From Anaerosoma tenue (GTDB taxonomy: Bacteria; Actinomycetota; Coriobacteriia; Anaerosomatales; Anaerosomataceae): DNA of 64,000 bases. Below, one piece after another: positions 6,856 to 16,061 of this stretch (the first letter of the stretch is position 1; each line of letters starts with the position of its first letter). The stretch covers positions 43,271 to 107,270 of the forward strand of contig NZ_JALNTY010000003.1 of the NCBI RefSeq assembly GCF_023161965.1. Reading direction: 5' to 3'. The position numbers and the translations under genes are program-made. The notes under the pieces are model-generated. The model ran no database searches and was not told the DNA's origin. It saw only the letters and a list, made by a program, of their open reading frames with translations.

Positions 6856-8940
6856 ATGGCCGCATCAGATGCGAAGACAGACACGCCCGCCCTGATCGAG
6901 AGCCTGCTGCGTGACCTCAACGACGCACAGCGCGCCGCGGTCACGCACGCCGACGGCCCCCTGCTCATCGTGGCCGGGGCCGGCACCGGTAAGACCGCCA
7001 CACTCGCCCACCGCGTGGCATACCTCATAGCCAGGGGCACACCACCGGGGCGCATCCTGCTCCTCACGTTCACACGACGTGCCGCCGACGAGATGATCCG
7101 GCGCACCGAGGCGTTGCTGCGCCGGGCGTCCAACGCCGGGGAGCTGCCCGACACCCGTGCCGGCAGCACGGTCTGGGGAGGGACGTTCCACTCGGTCGCG
7201 GCTCGGCTGCTGCGCATGTATGGGGAATCCGTCGGGCTTCCCCCGGGATTCACCATCCTCGACCGGTCCGACTCGGAAGACCTCATGCACGCGGTGCGCA
7301 CGGAACTCGACCTCGGCTCGAGAACGCGGCGGTTCCCCCAGAAGGGGACGTGCCTCGACATCTACTCCCGCTGCGTGAACGCCGCGGAGCCGCTCGGCCA
7401 CGTGCTCGAGACGCGTTTCCCGTGGTGCAAGAGCGAGGCCGATGACCTCAAGCGTCTCTTCGCGGGATACGTCGACCGCAAGGAAGCGTCGCGCGTGTTG
7501 GACTACGACGATCTCCTGGTGTTCTGGCGGGGCATGCTTGCAGACGACGCACTCGGCCGGCTCATCCGCGACCGTTTCGACGCGGTGCTGGTGGACGAGT
7601 ACCAGGACACCAACGCCGTACAGGCCGACATCGTCGAGTCGCTCCGGCCCGGCGGCCAGGGGCTCACCGTCGTGGGTGACGACGCGCAGGCCATCTACGG
7701 GTTCAGGGCGGCAACGGTGCGCAACATCCTCGACTTCCCCGCCCGGTTCCCGGCGACCACCGTGCTCACACTGGAGCGCAACTACCGCAGTTCGGCACCG
7801 GTGCTGGATGCGACGAACGCCATCATCGCCGAGGCGACCGAGCGCTACGACAAGTCGCTGTGGACCGAACGACAGGGCGGCGCCCGTCCCGCGCTCGTGA
7901 CCTGTCGCGACGAGAGAGAGCAGACGTCGTATGTGATCGACCGCATCCTCGGCCATCGCGAGGAGGGAACGGACCTCAAACGCCAGGCGGTGCTCTTCCG
8001 TGCGGCGCATCACTCGATGGACCTCGAGATGGAGCTCCAGGAGCGCAACGTGCCGTTCGTGAAGTACGGCGGACTCAAGTTCGTCGAGATGGCGCATGTG
8101 AAGGATCTTGTGGCGTTCCTCCGCCTGGCCGAGAATCCCCACGACTCTGTGGCGGCCCTGCGGGTACTGGGCCTGCTGCCCGGCATAGGCCCGCGCACCG
8201 CATCGCTCCTCGCCGGGGAGTTCTCACAGGCCGACGGTGATTGCGAAGCGTGGGTGGGCAGGAACGTGCCGGAGGCCACGCGCCCGCTGTGGCCGGACTT
8301 CGTCTCCCTGATGCGCACCCTCCTGAGCGCCTCCCCCGGCGATGTCGCGTCGCAGATCCACGCATGCCGCGCGTTCTACGCTCCGCTCTGCGAGCAGCGC
8401 TACGACGCCGCACCCGCGCGGCTCGCCGACCTTGAGCAACTCGAGATGCTGGGCTCACGCTTCTCCGACCGGTCACGGTTCCTCACCGAGTCGGTGCTCG
8501 ACGCCCCGCAGTGGACGGGTGATTTCGCCGGACCGCCCCTGCTCGACGAGGACTACCTCGTGCTTTCCACGATGCATTCGGCCAAGGGGCTCGAGTTCGA
8601 TGTGGTCTACGTGATCCATGCCGCAGACGGCAACATCCCGTCGGACATGGCGACAGGATCGGTGGAGGAGATCGAGGAGGAACGTCGCCTGTTCTACGTG
8701 GCCTGCACGAGGGCCCGCGACGCCCTCTACGTGACGCACCCGCTCCGCTACTACCGGGCCGGTCGCGGACGCTCCGACGCCTACGGCTACGCCCAACGCA
8801 CGCGGTTCATCCCCGACCGGCTTCGCCCCCTCTTCGCTGAGCGACAGGCGTCACCGCATGCGGAGGCTCCGGTAGATGAAGGCGCCGTTGCGGTGACCAC
8901 CGCGGAGATCCGCGCGAGCATGCGATCCATGTGGGAGTGA
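6856..8940 (+). CDS. UvrD/Rep-family ATP-dependent DNA helicase
   Basis: The 694-residue superfamily 1A helicase has Walker A GAGTGKTA at 41-48, LTFTRRAADEM (motif Ia), the Walker B region VDEYQDTN near residue 247, GDDAQAIYGFR (motif III), LERNYRS (motif IV) and a C-terminal STMHSAKGLEFDVV followed by YVACTRARD. Such helicases unwind DNA in repair and recombination. It is shorter than AddA or RecB and has no visible nuclease domain, so it is closer to UvrD/PcrA. An SOS box lies upstream, implying DNA-damage induction. The start at ATG 6856 follows CCAGGAGG. Confidence 0.95.
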   Translation: MAASDAKTDTPALIESLLRDLNDAQRAAVTHADGPLLIVAGAGTGKTATLAHRVAYLIARGTPPGRILLLTFTRRAADEMIRRTEALLRRASNAGELPDTRAGSTVWGGTFHSVAARLLRMYGESVGLPPGFTILDRSDSEDLMHAVRTELDLGSRTRRFPQKGTCLDIYSRCVNAAEPLGHVLETRFPWCKSEADDLKRLFAGYVDRKEASRVLDYDDLLVFWRGMLADDALGRLIRDRFDAVLVDEYQDTNAVQADIVESLRPGGQGLTVVGDDAQAIYGFRAATVRNILDFPARFPATTVLTLERNYRSSAPVLDATNAIIAEATERYDKSLWTERQGGARPALVTCRDEREQTSYVIDRILGHREEGTDLKRQAVLFRAAHHSMDLEMELQERNVPFVKYGGLKFVEMAHVKDLVAFLRLAENPHDSVAALRVLGLLPGIGPRTASLLAGEFSQADGDCEAWVGRNVPEATRPLWPDFVSLMRTLLSASPGDVASQIHACRAFYAPLCEQRYDAAPARLADLEQLEMLGSRFSDRSRFLTESVLDAPQWTGDFAGPPLLDEDYLVLSTMHSAKGLEFDVVYVIHAADGNIPSDMATGSVEEIEEERRLFYVACTRARDALYVTHPLRYYRAGRGRSDAYGYAQRTRFIPDRLRPLFAERQASPHAEAPVDEGAVAVTTAEIRASMRSMWE

Positions 8941-8986
8941 CGCCCGGCCCCGCCTGACGCCACCTGAGGCGATGTCGCTTACCGCC

Positions 8987-9541
8987 CTATCGTCCGAGCA
9001 GGTCGAGGATCTGTGCGCTCGCCTCGAGTGCGCTCACGTACATGAACGCCTCCTCAAGGGATGCGCCGCGCGCGAACGGCCCGTGGGTACGCAGCACGGC
9101 CACCGGAGCCTCGCGGAGCGCCTCGGCAAGCACGGTCGCCGCCTCTGGAGACGCGATGGTCACTTCCGAAGACACCACCGGCACGTCGCCGAGCACATAG
9201 AGGCCCTCCGAGTCGGCGGGCGTGATGGCGTCGGAGGCGAAGCTGCGTGCGATCGTGTGCACGGGATGCGCATGCACGATCGCGCTGGCATCGGTGGCGG
9301 CGTAGATCGCCCGGTGGACCACCAGCTCGCGGCTGCACCGCTCATCGGCGGGACCGGGCTCCATACCCACTTCGACCAGGTCGTCATCGCCGAGCCGCCC
9401 GAGCATCGACCCGCGCCGGGTGATCACGATGCGCCCGCCATCGCGAACGCTCATGTTACCCCCGTGGCTCGACGTGAGCCCCGCTACGAACACATCCCGT
9501 CCGATGTCGCGGAAGAGCCGGATCGTCTCGCGATCGATCAC
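8987..9541 (-). CDS. Class II aldolase/adducin-family protein
   Basis: This zinc-dependent aldolase-family protein has about 184 residues and resembles fuculose- or ribulose-phosphate aldolases and epimerases. Visible signatures are TSSHGGNMSVR near the N-terminus, the zinc ligands in HAHPVHT and a third His in LRTHGPFARG. The sugar substrate cannot be told from sequence. The start is GTG at 9541 with GGGGAG upstream; a longer frame would run into the phosphofructokinase gene. It lies 4 bp after that gene's stop, so the pair is probably one transcript. It converges with the helicase. Confidence 0.85.
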   Translation of the reverse strand: MIDRETIRLFRDIGRDVFVAGLTSSHGGNMSVRDGGRIVITRRGSMLGRLGDDDLVEVGMEPGPADERCSRELVVHRAIYAATDASAIVHAHPVHTIARSFASDAITPADSEGLYVLGDVPVVSSEVTIASPEAATVLAEALREAPVAVLRTHGPFARGASLEEAFMYVSALEASAQILDLLGR

Positions 9542-9545
9542 GCCA

Positions 9546-10787
9546 TCACTCCCCGTCCGGCCGGTCGGCCAGCATGCCCTGGTACTCCAGCGCACGAGCA
9601 AGCCTGTAGAAGTCGCTGTCGGTGTCGATGAAGCGTACCTTGGTCTTCATCGTCTCCGCATCGATCAGCAGCCCGAACGGCACGTACTTCAGCGAGAGCT
9701 GGTCCTCCACGCTGACCATCACGCCATTGAGGCCCTTCTCCACGAGCGCGCGATACGCGCCCACGCCCAGCTGCGTGCCAAGCAGGACGTCGAACGCGCT
9801 TGGCTCGGCACAGCGCGCCTCGTAGCCGATCTGCTTGCTCCGCACCTTGATCCTGATGCCGGTGCGCCGCTCGTAGGCCTCTTCCATGGCCGAGGCGAGC
9901 ACCCGGCCCACCTGCGCCTCGCCGAGCTTGAGATTGCCGTGCTCGTCGGTCATCTGCGGGCGCTGGTCGTCCGGAAGGTGCGAAGCGAGACCCTCGGCTA
10001 TGCAGATGATGCCGTACCGCCTGCCGTCCGCCTCGCGCTTCAGCATGAGGTCAACAAGCTCCTCGGCCTGCAGCTTGGCGTCGAAGGTGCCGGTGAAGTC
10101 CTCCACCGACATCATCCGTGTCGCTTCGCCGGCGATACCGGAGGCGTACGTGAGCCACCCCGCCTTGCGGCCCATGATCTCGAGCACGTACCAGACCTGC
10201 GTGGAACGGGCGTCGGCGCCCAGGTTGCGGATCTCAGCGGCGGCGAAGTGCGCGGCCGAGAAGAACCCGAAGGTCCAGTCGATGCCGTAGTAGTCGTTGT
10301 CGATGGTCTTGGGGAGGTGAACGATGCGGATGGGCCGCAGCCCGCCGACCACGTTCTGCAGTTCCTTGAGGTAGTTGGCCGTCTTGAGGGTGTCGTCCCC
10401 GCCTATCGACACGAGCGCGTCCACGTCATATGCCTCAAGCGCAGCGTAGACGTTGCGCAGCTTCTGGTTGCGCCGGTGGTCGGCCAGGTCGTTCTTCTGG
10501 CCCACGGGCTTGCCGGGGTTGGCTCGCGAGGTGCGCAGGATGATGTCCTTGCGGTTGCGGATGCCCGAGACGTCGTTGCGGCTCAGACGGATGAAGTGCT
10601 GCCCCTCCACGAGTGGCCGGTCCTCCGAGTAGTTCTCCAGGTTCTCGTACCCGTCATAGAAGCCGAGCACCTCGATGCCGCTGTTGAGGAACGACAGCGC
10701 GGCTGCGGAGATCACGGCGTTGGCGGCCGGAGCAGGACCTCCGCTGAAGAGCATCCCTACCCGTTTGATGCCGGTCTCACCGTTCAC
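9546..10787 (-). CDS. 6-phosphofructokinase, probably pyrophosphate-dependent
   Basis: The 413-residue enzyme phosphorylates fructose 6-phosphate in glycolysis. Donor specificity can be read from two known motifs: GGDDT at 129-133 (ATP enzymes have GGDGS) and PKTIDND at 159-165 (ATP enzymes have PGTIDND). Both fit the pyrophosphate-using group, in which the reaction is reversible. The nucleotide-site loop is FSGGPAPAAN. The ADP/PEP effector features of bacterial ATP-PFK are not obvious. It is followed by a class II aldolase gene, with accA and accD upstream. Confidence 0.9.
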   Translation of the reverse strand: MNGETGIKRVGMLFSGGPAPAANAVISAAALSFLNSGIEVLGFYDGYENLENYSEDRPLVEGQHFIRLSRNDVSGIRNRKDIILRTSRANPGKPVGQKNDLADHRRNQKLRNVYAALEAYDVDALVSIGGDDTLKTANYLKELQNVVGGLRPIRIVHLPKTIDNDYYGIDWTFGFFSAAHFAAAEIRNLGADARSTQVWYVLEIMGRKAGWLTYASGIAGEATRMMSVEDFTGTFDAKLQAEELVDLMLKREADGRRYGIICIAEGLASHLPDDQRPQMTDEHGNLKLGEAQVGRVLASAMEEAYERRTGIRIKVRSKQIGYEARCAEPSAFDVLLGTQLGVGAYRALVEKGLNGVMVSVEDQLSLKYVPFGLLIDAETMKTKVRFIDTDSDFYRLARALEYQGMLADRPDGE

Positions 10788-10825
10788 ACGATCACGCCCC
10801 CATCGGTCCAGACTTCTTCGGCCGT

Positions 10826-11791
10826 TCAGTCGGTCTCGTTGTACTCCCCGATGGCGCGGAGCCGCTCGTAACGGCGTTCCAGCAGCCCGTCGGGGTCCTC
10901 CTCGCTCAACGCATCGAGCGCGGTGGCGATCCGGACGCCCACCTCACCGGCCACGATCTCCGGCTCCCGGTGTGCGCCGCCAAGCGGCTCGGGAACCACC
11001 TCATCGGCGATACCCATCCTCAGCAGGTCCTCGGCAGTGAGCGCCAACGCGGCCGCCGATTCGGGCGCCCGCGCCGCGTCCTTGTGCAGGATCAGCGCAC
11101 ACATCTCGGGGCTGATGACGGAGTAGTATGCGTGCTCCAGCATGATCAGACGATCGCCGAAACCGATCGCGAGAGCGCCTCCGCTGCCCCCCTCGCCGAT
11201 ACCCACGACCACCACAGGCACCCGCACGGCCGACAGCGTGGCGAGACAGTCCGCGATCGCCCACGCCTGGCCCCGCTCCTCGTCCTCGAGCCCGGGTGAC
11301 GCGCCTGCAGTATCCAGGAACGTCACGATGGGCAGACCGAAACGGTCAGCCAGCCGCATCGCACGCTCGGCCTTGCGGAACCCTTCCGGATGCGGGCTGC
11401 CGAAGTTGCGTGCGACGTTCTCCTTGGTCGTGTGCCCCTTGTTGTGCCCGATGACCACCACGCGACGGCCACCGAGGGTGGCAAGCGCCGTGTACATCGC
11501 CTGGTCGTCTGCGTACCGGCGGTCGCCCCTGAGCTCCACGACATCGTCGAAGAGGTATGCCACGTAGTCGGCGGTCTTGGGCCGGTCGGGGTGCCGGCTC
11601 ACCTGTACCTTCTCCCACGGGCTCAGCGTGGAGTACAGCGTGGCCCGGAGCCGCTCGACCTCGCGCTCCAGGTCCGCGATCTCAGCGGCGAGCTCGGGAG
11701 TCGATGCGATATCGAGGTTCGCGAGCGCCGCGAGCTTCTCTTCCAGGTCGGCGAGCGGGCGCTCGAACTCCATCACGAAGCGCGCCATCAC
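10826..11791 (-). CDS. accA: Acetyl-CoA carboxylase carboxyltransferase subunit alpha
   Basis: The 321-residue alpha subunit forms the carboxyltransferase with AccD and makes malonyl-CoA for fatty acid synthesis. Recognisable stretches are an N-terminal helical region (LADLEEKLAALANLD), FGSPHPEGFRKAERAM, FLDTAGASPG and the oxyanion-loop region GEGGSGGALAIG followed by YYSVISPE. The length is normal for the family. Its start overlaps the accD stop by 4 bp (ATGA), which implies translational coupling and equal subunit supply. Confidence 0.97.
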   Translation of the reverse strand: MMARFVMEFERPLADLEEKLAALANLDIASTPELAAEIADLEREVERLRATLYSTLSPWEKVQVSRHPDRPKTADYVAYLFDDVVELRGDRRYADDQAMYTALATLGGRRVVVIGHNKGHTTKENVARNFGSPHPEGFRKAERAMRLADRFGLPIVTFLDTAGASPGLEDEERGQAWAIADCLATLSAVRVPVVVVGIGEGGSGGALAIGFGDRLIMLEHAYYSVISPEMCALILHKDAARAPESAAALALTAEDLLRMGIADEVVPEPLGGAHREPEIVAGEVGVRIATALDALSEEDPDGLLERRYERLRAIGEYNETD

Positions 11792-12714
11792 GCCTCACCG
11801 CCTTCGGGAAGGAGCGCCGGCGTATCGTCTGCTCCGGCAGGGACGACGCGATCGGCGGGCATCAGATAACCGAGCACCGTGGCCACTCGGGAACGCGACT
11901 CCCCGCGAGGCACGACCTCGTCGATCATCCCGTGCGACTGGAGCGAGGCGGCGGTCTGGAACCCCTTGGGGAGCGACCGGCGTATGGTCTGCTCCACCAG
12001 CCGGGGACCCGCGAAGCCGATCATCGCGCCCGGCTCGGCGAATATGACGTCGGCCAGTACTGCGAAGCTCGCGGTGACGCCACCGTAGGTGGGGTTCACA
12101 AGCATCGAGACGTAGGGCAGCCCCGCTCGCGACAACCGTTCGGCGGCGGCGGCCGTCTGCGCCATCTGCATGAGCGACAGCATCCCCTCCTGCATGCGGG
12201 CGCCGCCCGACGCCACGATCATGACGACACCGCGCTGTTCCGTTCTCGCGCGCTCGAAGGCACGGGCGATACGCTCGCCCACCACGGATCCCATGGACGC
12301 TCCGATGAACCTGAAGTCGAGCGCGCCCACCACAACCGGATGACCGTCGATCGTGGCCGTCCCCGTGAGCGCCGCATCGTCCATCCCGGTGGTCTGGCAT
12401 GCGCGCTCCAGGCTGGAGGCATACGGCTTGCCGGCCGAGAAACGCAGGGGGTCGCTCGAGACCAGGCCCGCATCGATCTCCGCGAAGCTCCCCGGATCGA
12501 CTAACGCGTCGATCCTGTCCCGGGCGATCAACTCGAAGTGGTGATCACAGTGGGGACAGACCGACAGGCTGCGCTCGACCTCTCCCTGATAGAGCGTGCG
12601 TTTGCACTCGGGGCAGGTCCGCCACACGCCATCGGGCAGACTCTCCGTTCCGCTACCGGTGGATACCGTGTAGCGGCGCCCCTCGCGCTGTTTGAACCAG
12701 TCGTTGATCGGCAT
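11788..12714 (-). CDS. accD: Acetyl-CoA carboxylase carboxyltransferase subunit beta
   Basis: The 308-residue beta subunit carries the N-terminal C4 zinc finger typical of bacterial AccD (CPECKRTLY followed by CPHCDHHF) and the crotonase-fold body with SGGARMQEG and NPTYGGVTASF. ATG 12714 (MPINDWFKQR) is chosen because it begins at the usual AccD N-terminus with GTGGAG upstream; the frame stays open another 91 codons into the preceding gene region. It is followed by accA with a 4-bp overlap. Confidence 0.96.
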   Translation of the reverse strand: MPINDWFKQREGRRYTVSTGSGTESLPDGVWRTCPECKRTLYQGEVERSLSVCPHCDHHFELIARDRIDALVDPGSFAEIDAGLVSSDPLRFSAGKPYASSLERACQTTGMDDAALTGTATIDGHPVVVGALDFRFIGASMGSVVGERIARAFERARTEQRGVVMIVASGGARMQEGMLSLMQMAQTAAAAERLSRAGLPYVSMLVNPTYGGVTASFAVLADVIFAEPGAMIGFAGPRLVEQTIRRSLPKGFQTAASLQSHGMIDEVVPRGESRSRVATVLGYLMPADRVVPAGADDTPALLPEGGEA

Positions 12715-12757
12715 ATCGCTCCACGACCCTCGGCGACGTACAAGTGGTAATGATAAC

Positions 12758-12784
12758 GCGGCACCGCCACCGGGGCGATGCCGC
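12758..12784 (-). terminator. Hairpin after the class I aldolase gene
   Basis: An 11-bp stem (12774-12784 pairing with 12758-12768, one wobble) with a 5-base loop follows the aldolase stop on the minus strand. The downstream GTTATCATT is only weakly T-rich, so termination may be partial and allow readthrough into accD. Confidence 0.5.
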
Positions 12785-12809
12785 GCTCTCGATCGCAGGC
12801 ACCTTTGCG

Positions 12810-13769
12810 CTAGACGGTGAACTCCTTCTCGCCTTCGAACACCGCGAGCGCGTCGTCCACCGGCCAATCGCCGAGGGTGATAGCGCTGATGGCTTTGGTG
12901 AGCCGCACCGCCTCGTCGAGCGGGCGCTGGTGGATGTTGCGGCCAGTGGCGTTGCCGCTGGCGCCGCCAACGTGGATCTGCTCCCACAGCTGGGTGAGGA
13001 ACGTCTTGGCGTCAACGGTCGATCCGCCCGCGCACACAAGGCCGGTACGCCCGGCAGCCGCGGCGGCTTCTTTGAGCTTCTCGGCCGACGACTTCTCATC
13101 GTCGCCCTTGGGCGGGTTGACCTTGACGAAGTCCGCGCCCAGGCTGACGGCGACGCCTGCTGCGCCGGCGATCAGGTGCGCGTCCTTCTCATCGATGACG
13201 GCCTTCCCGCGGGGGTAGATCCACAGCACGACGAGCAGCCCCATGGAGTGCGCGTCGGCGATCAGCTGCCCCGCCTCCTGCATCATGTTCGCCTCGTACT
13301 CGCTGCCGAGGTAGATCGTGTAACCCACACCCACCGCATTCACGCCGTTGTCTCGCAGGTCGAGGACGGTCTGGATGTCGTAGAGCTGCGGGCTGTACGG
13401 GTCGTCCTGGTGCTTGGCGGGATCCTTGGCCGAGGTCTTCACCAGGTGCGTCTTGGAGTTCATCTTCACGAGGTAGTTGATGTCCGGGTAGTCGGCGGCA
13501 TACTGCGCGATGAGCCCGCGCTGACCGGCGAGCACGCCGCAGATGCCCTGGTCGCCGATGCGGAAGAGGTGCTCGGGCTCCGCGTCTTCAGGAGCGATGC
13601 CGTCACCGTAGAAGTCGTCGTTCAGGTGCTCGACCTTCTGGTCGCAGGCGAACAGCATGAGGCGCCCCGTGCCCCGGGTAGCCGCCAGGTAGTTGTCGAT
13701 GTAGGTCTCGCGCGCCTCGGCGGGCACGTCCACCGGGACTCTGACCTGGTCACGCGTGATGCTCGGCAT
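12810..13769 (-). CDS. Class I (DhnA/DeoC-type) fructose-bisphosphate aldolase family protein
   Basis: The 319-residue TIM-barrel aldolase resembles archaeal-type class I fructose-bisphosphate aldolases, which use a Schiff-base lysine. Relevant stretches are LFACDQKVEHLN near the N-terminus, YPRGKAVIDEKD, GADFVKVNPPKGD (candidate lysine) and VCAGGSTVDAKTFL. ATG 13769 follows a strong GAGGAGG; the frame extends 26 codons further without a better start. With the nearby phosphofructokinase it would supply two steps of the upper glycolytic or gluconeogenic path. The exact substrate is inferred. Confidence 0.85.
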   Translation of the reverse strand: MPSITRDQVRVPVDVPAEARETYIDNYLAATRGTGRLMLFACDQKVEHLNDDFYGDGIAPEDAEPEHLFRIGDQGICGVLAGQRGLIAQYAADYPDINYLVKMNSKTHLVKTSAKDPAKHQDDPYSPQLYDIQTVLDLRDNGVNAVGVGYTIYLGSEYEANMMQEAGQLIADAHSMGLLVVLWIYPRGKAVIDEKDAHLIAGAAGVAVSLGADFVKVNPPKGDDEKSSAEKLKEAAAAAGRTGLVCAGGSTVDAKTFLTQLWEQIHVGGASGNATGRNIHQRPLDEAVRLTKAISAITLGDWPVDDALAVFEGEKEFTV

Positions 13770-13876
13770 ATGGTCCTCCTCGTGGTCGGGTGAATACGTG
13801 ATCGCGGGCGCACGCATCCGGCGTGCCGGTGCACACCGCCCGCACATAGGTTATGCCACGAACGCGCTCGATGCTA

Positions 13877-14323
13877 TCACCCGATGCGCTTCTCCATCCG
13901 CACGTGCGGAACGCCCGTGCGGCCGAAGGGAAAGACGTCGCTCACCGTGCGCCATCCGATACGCGTGTAGAAACCCTCCGCGGTCGTGCGGGCGTTGAGT
14001 GTGAGCAGGGCGATCCCGCGGCGCCGCGCCTCGTCCTCGATGCCGGTCATCAGCGCGCTCCCGACGCCGCCCCCCTGGAGCTCGGGCAGCACGCTCACCT
14101 GCCGAACATGGCCGGTGCCGTCGGGTTTCAACAGCATGTTCGCGTACCCCACGAGCTTGCCGTCACGGAACGCCGCGATATGCAGACGATCCGCCCCCTC
14201 GTCGTCCCAGCGGTCGTCACGCGGGATCCCGAACGGGGCGAACAGCACCTCATGGCGCAGTGCGTGCACCTCGGCCATCCGTGGGTCGGCAGGGTCGAGC
14301 CATTCGAGCACGATGTCCCGCAT
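13877..14323 (-). CDS. GNAT-family N-acetyltransferase
   Basis: The 148-residue protein fits the GNAT fold. The acetyl-CoA binding motif A is visible as VSVLPELQGGGVGSALM, followed by EARRRGIALLTLNAR and FYTRIGWRTV near the C-terminus. ATG 14323 lies 1 bp after the nadE stop; longer readings of this frame lie inside nadE and are not supported. It is probably translated from the nadE transcript. The acceptor substrate is unknown. Confidence 0.9.
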   Translation of the reverse strand: MRDIVLEWLDPADPRMAEVHALRHEVLFAPFGIPRDDRWDDEGADRLHIAAFRDGKLVGYANMLLKPDGTGHVRQVSVLPELQGGGVGSALMTGIEDEARRRGIALLTLNARTTAEGFYTRIGWRTVSDVFPFGRTGVPHVRMEKRIG

Positions 14324-14324
14324 C

Positions 14325-15914
14325 TCAGCCCCGGTACGCGTTGGTGATGGGCATGCGGCGGTCGCGCCCGAACGCCTTGGCCGTGACGCGCGTCCCCGGC
14401 GCGGCCTGACGGCGCTTGTACTCGGCGGCGTCCACCATCCGCACCACCCGTTCCACGACCTCCGGGTCGTGGCCATGCGCGACGAGGTCGTCCACCGAGC
14501 GGTCCTCCTCGATGTAGCCGAGAAGCACCGCGTCGAGCACGTCGTAGGGCGGGAGGCTGTCCTGATCGGTCTGATCGGGGCGCAGCTCTGCCGAGGGAGG
14601 CTTGTGCAGCGTGGCCTCGGGGACGGCCGGCGAAACCGTGTTGCGCCAGCGGGCGATGTCGTAGACATGCGTCTTGAAGACGTCCTTGATGGGCGCATAG
14701 CCGCCCGCCATGTCTCCGTACAGCGTCGAGTACCCCACCGCTAGCTCGCTCTTGTTGCCCGTGACCAGCACCAGCCAGCCGTTCGCGTTGGAAAGCGCCA
14801 TCAGCATCGTGCCACGGATGCGCGCCTGAAGGTTCTCCTCGGCCAGCGTCCGCTCCAACCGCCCGGCAGCCGGCTCGAGCGCGTCGAGCAGCGCCCGGTG
14901 AGGCGCGTCGATCGGGAGCGTGTGGGTTGCGATGCCGAGGTTCGCGGCAAGCTCGAGCGCGTCGCGCACGCTCCCCTCGCTCGAGTACGGCCCCGGCAGC
15001 AGCACGCCATGCACATGATCCGCGCCGAGCGCGTCGACCGCCACGGTCGCCACGAGCGCGGAGTCCACGCCGCCCGACAGGCCGAGGACCACGTCGGCGA
15101 AACCGTTCTTTCGACAGTAGTCGCCGAGTCCGAGAACGAGCGCCCGGTGCACCTCCTCCGGACCCTCGGGCGACGGCCTGAGGGACCCGGCACGAATCAC
15201 GCCCGGCGCGATGTCGAACGAGGCGACGTCCTCCGTGAACGCGGCGGCACGGACAGCGAGGGTGCCGTCGGGCGCGAACAGCATCGACCGGCCGTCGAAC
15301 ACGAGCTCGTCCTGGCCGCCCACGAGGTTGCAGTACGCCACCCACACACCGCTTTCCGAGGCCCTGGCGCGGAGCATTTCCTCGCGCTCGCATCCCTTGC
15401 CCCGGTGGAACGGCGACGCCGAGATGTTGAGCACCGCCTGCGCGCCCGCCGCGGCAACACGCTCCACGGTCGCCGACGACCAGATATCCTCGCAGACCGT
15501 GAGCGCGCACTTCACGCCGGCGATATCGACGATGACGTCGCTCTGCCCCGGCTCGAAGTAGCGCTCCTCGTCGAAGACGCCGTAGTTGGGCAGAAGCCGC
15601 TTGTGGTAGACCGCGCGCACCTGCCCGTCGGCCAGATACGCCGCCGCATTGTGCAATCCTCTGTCCGAGCGGATCACGCACCCTGCCACACACGGCCGAA
15701 TGGCCTGCGCAGCCAACCGCGCGAGCGCCGTCTCGGAGCGCTCCACGAACCCCGCACGCGCCAGCAGGTCCTCCGGTGGATAGCCGGTGAGCGCAAGTTC
15801 GGGCAGGAGCACGACATCAGCGCCGTCGGCCGAAGCCGCGGCGTCAAGGCACCGCTGGAGATTGCCTTCGATATCCCCCACGGTGACGTCGATCTGTGCA
15901 AGCGCGATACGCAT
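14325..15914 (-). CDS. nadE: Glutamine-dependent NAD+ synthetase
   Basis: The 529-residue two-domain enzyme amidates nicotinic acid adenine dinucleotide to NAD+. The N-terminal nitrilase-like glutaminase has the E39-K105-C141 triad (LLPELALTGY, VYHKRLLPNYG, TVCEDIW). The C-terminal ATP-pyrophosphatase domain has the P-loop GLSGGVDSAL near residue 290 and a GTSELA-like GNKSELAVGY segment. The length is standard. ATG 15914 lies 6 bp after a -10-like TAGACT, without a Shine-Dalgarno sequence. The gene is divergent from the thioredoxin-like gene. Confidence 0.97.
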   Translation of the reverse strand: MRIALAQIDVTVGDIEGNLQRCLDAAASADGADVVLLPELALTGYPPEDLLARAGFVERSETALARLAAQAIRPCVAGCVIRSDRGLHNAAAYLADGQVRAVYHKRLLPNYGVFDEERYFEPGQSDVIVDIAGVKCALTVCEDIWSSATVERVAAAGAQAVLNISASPFHRGKGCEREEMLRARASESGVWVAYCNLVGGQDELVFDGRSMLFAPDGTLAVRAAAFTEDVASFDIAPGVIRAGSLRPSPEGPEEVHRALVLGLGDYCRKNGFADVVLGLSGGVDSALVATVAVDALGADHVHGVLLPGPYSSEGSVRDALELAANLGIATHTLPIDAPHRALLDALEPAAGRLERTLAEENLQARIRGTMLMALSNANGWLVLVTGNKSELAVGYSTLYGDMAGGYAPIKDVFKTHVYDIARWRNTVSPAVPEATLHKPPSAELRPDQTDQDSLPPYDVLDAVLLGYIEEDRSVDDLVAHGHDPEVVERVVRMVDAAEYKRRQAAPGTRVTAKAFGRDRRMPITNAYRG

Positions 15915-15920
15915 GCGGTG

Positions 15921-15926
15921 AGTCTA
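15921..15926 (-). promoter_or_regulatory. Promoter -10 of nadE, leaderless
   Basis: TAGACT on the minus strand ends 6 bp before the nadE ATG, the same spacing as at pdtaS and the vapB-like gene. No clear -35 box is visible. The geometry implies an mRNA starting at the AUG. Confidence 0.45.
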
Positions 15927-16061
15927 CCACCACGACGCGGGCCCGAACGGCGCACCATCTGCCGCTCGTCCGGACCGATGGTCGGGCGACTCCGCCCGCT
16001 ATCCATCCGTGAGCACCGTTCTCGGTTACACTTGGCGTGTACGTCAACGAGAGGAGCCGCC

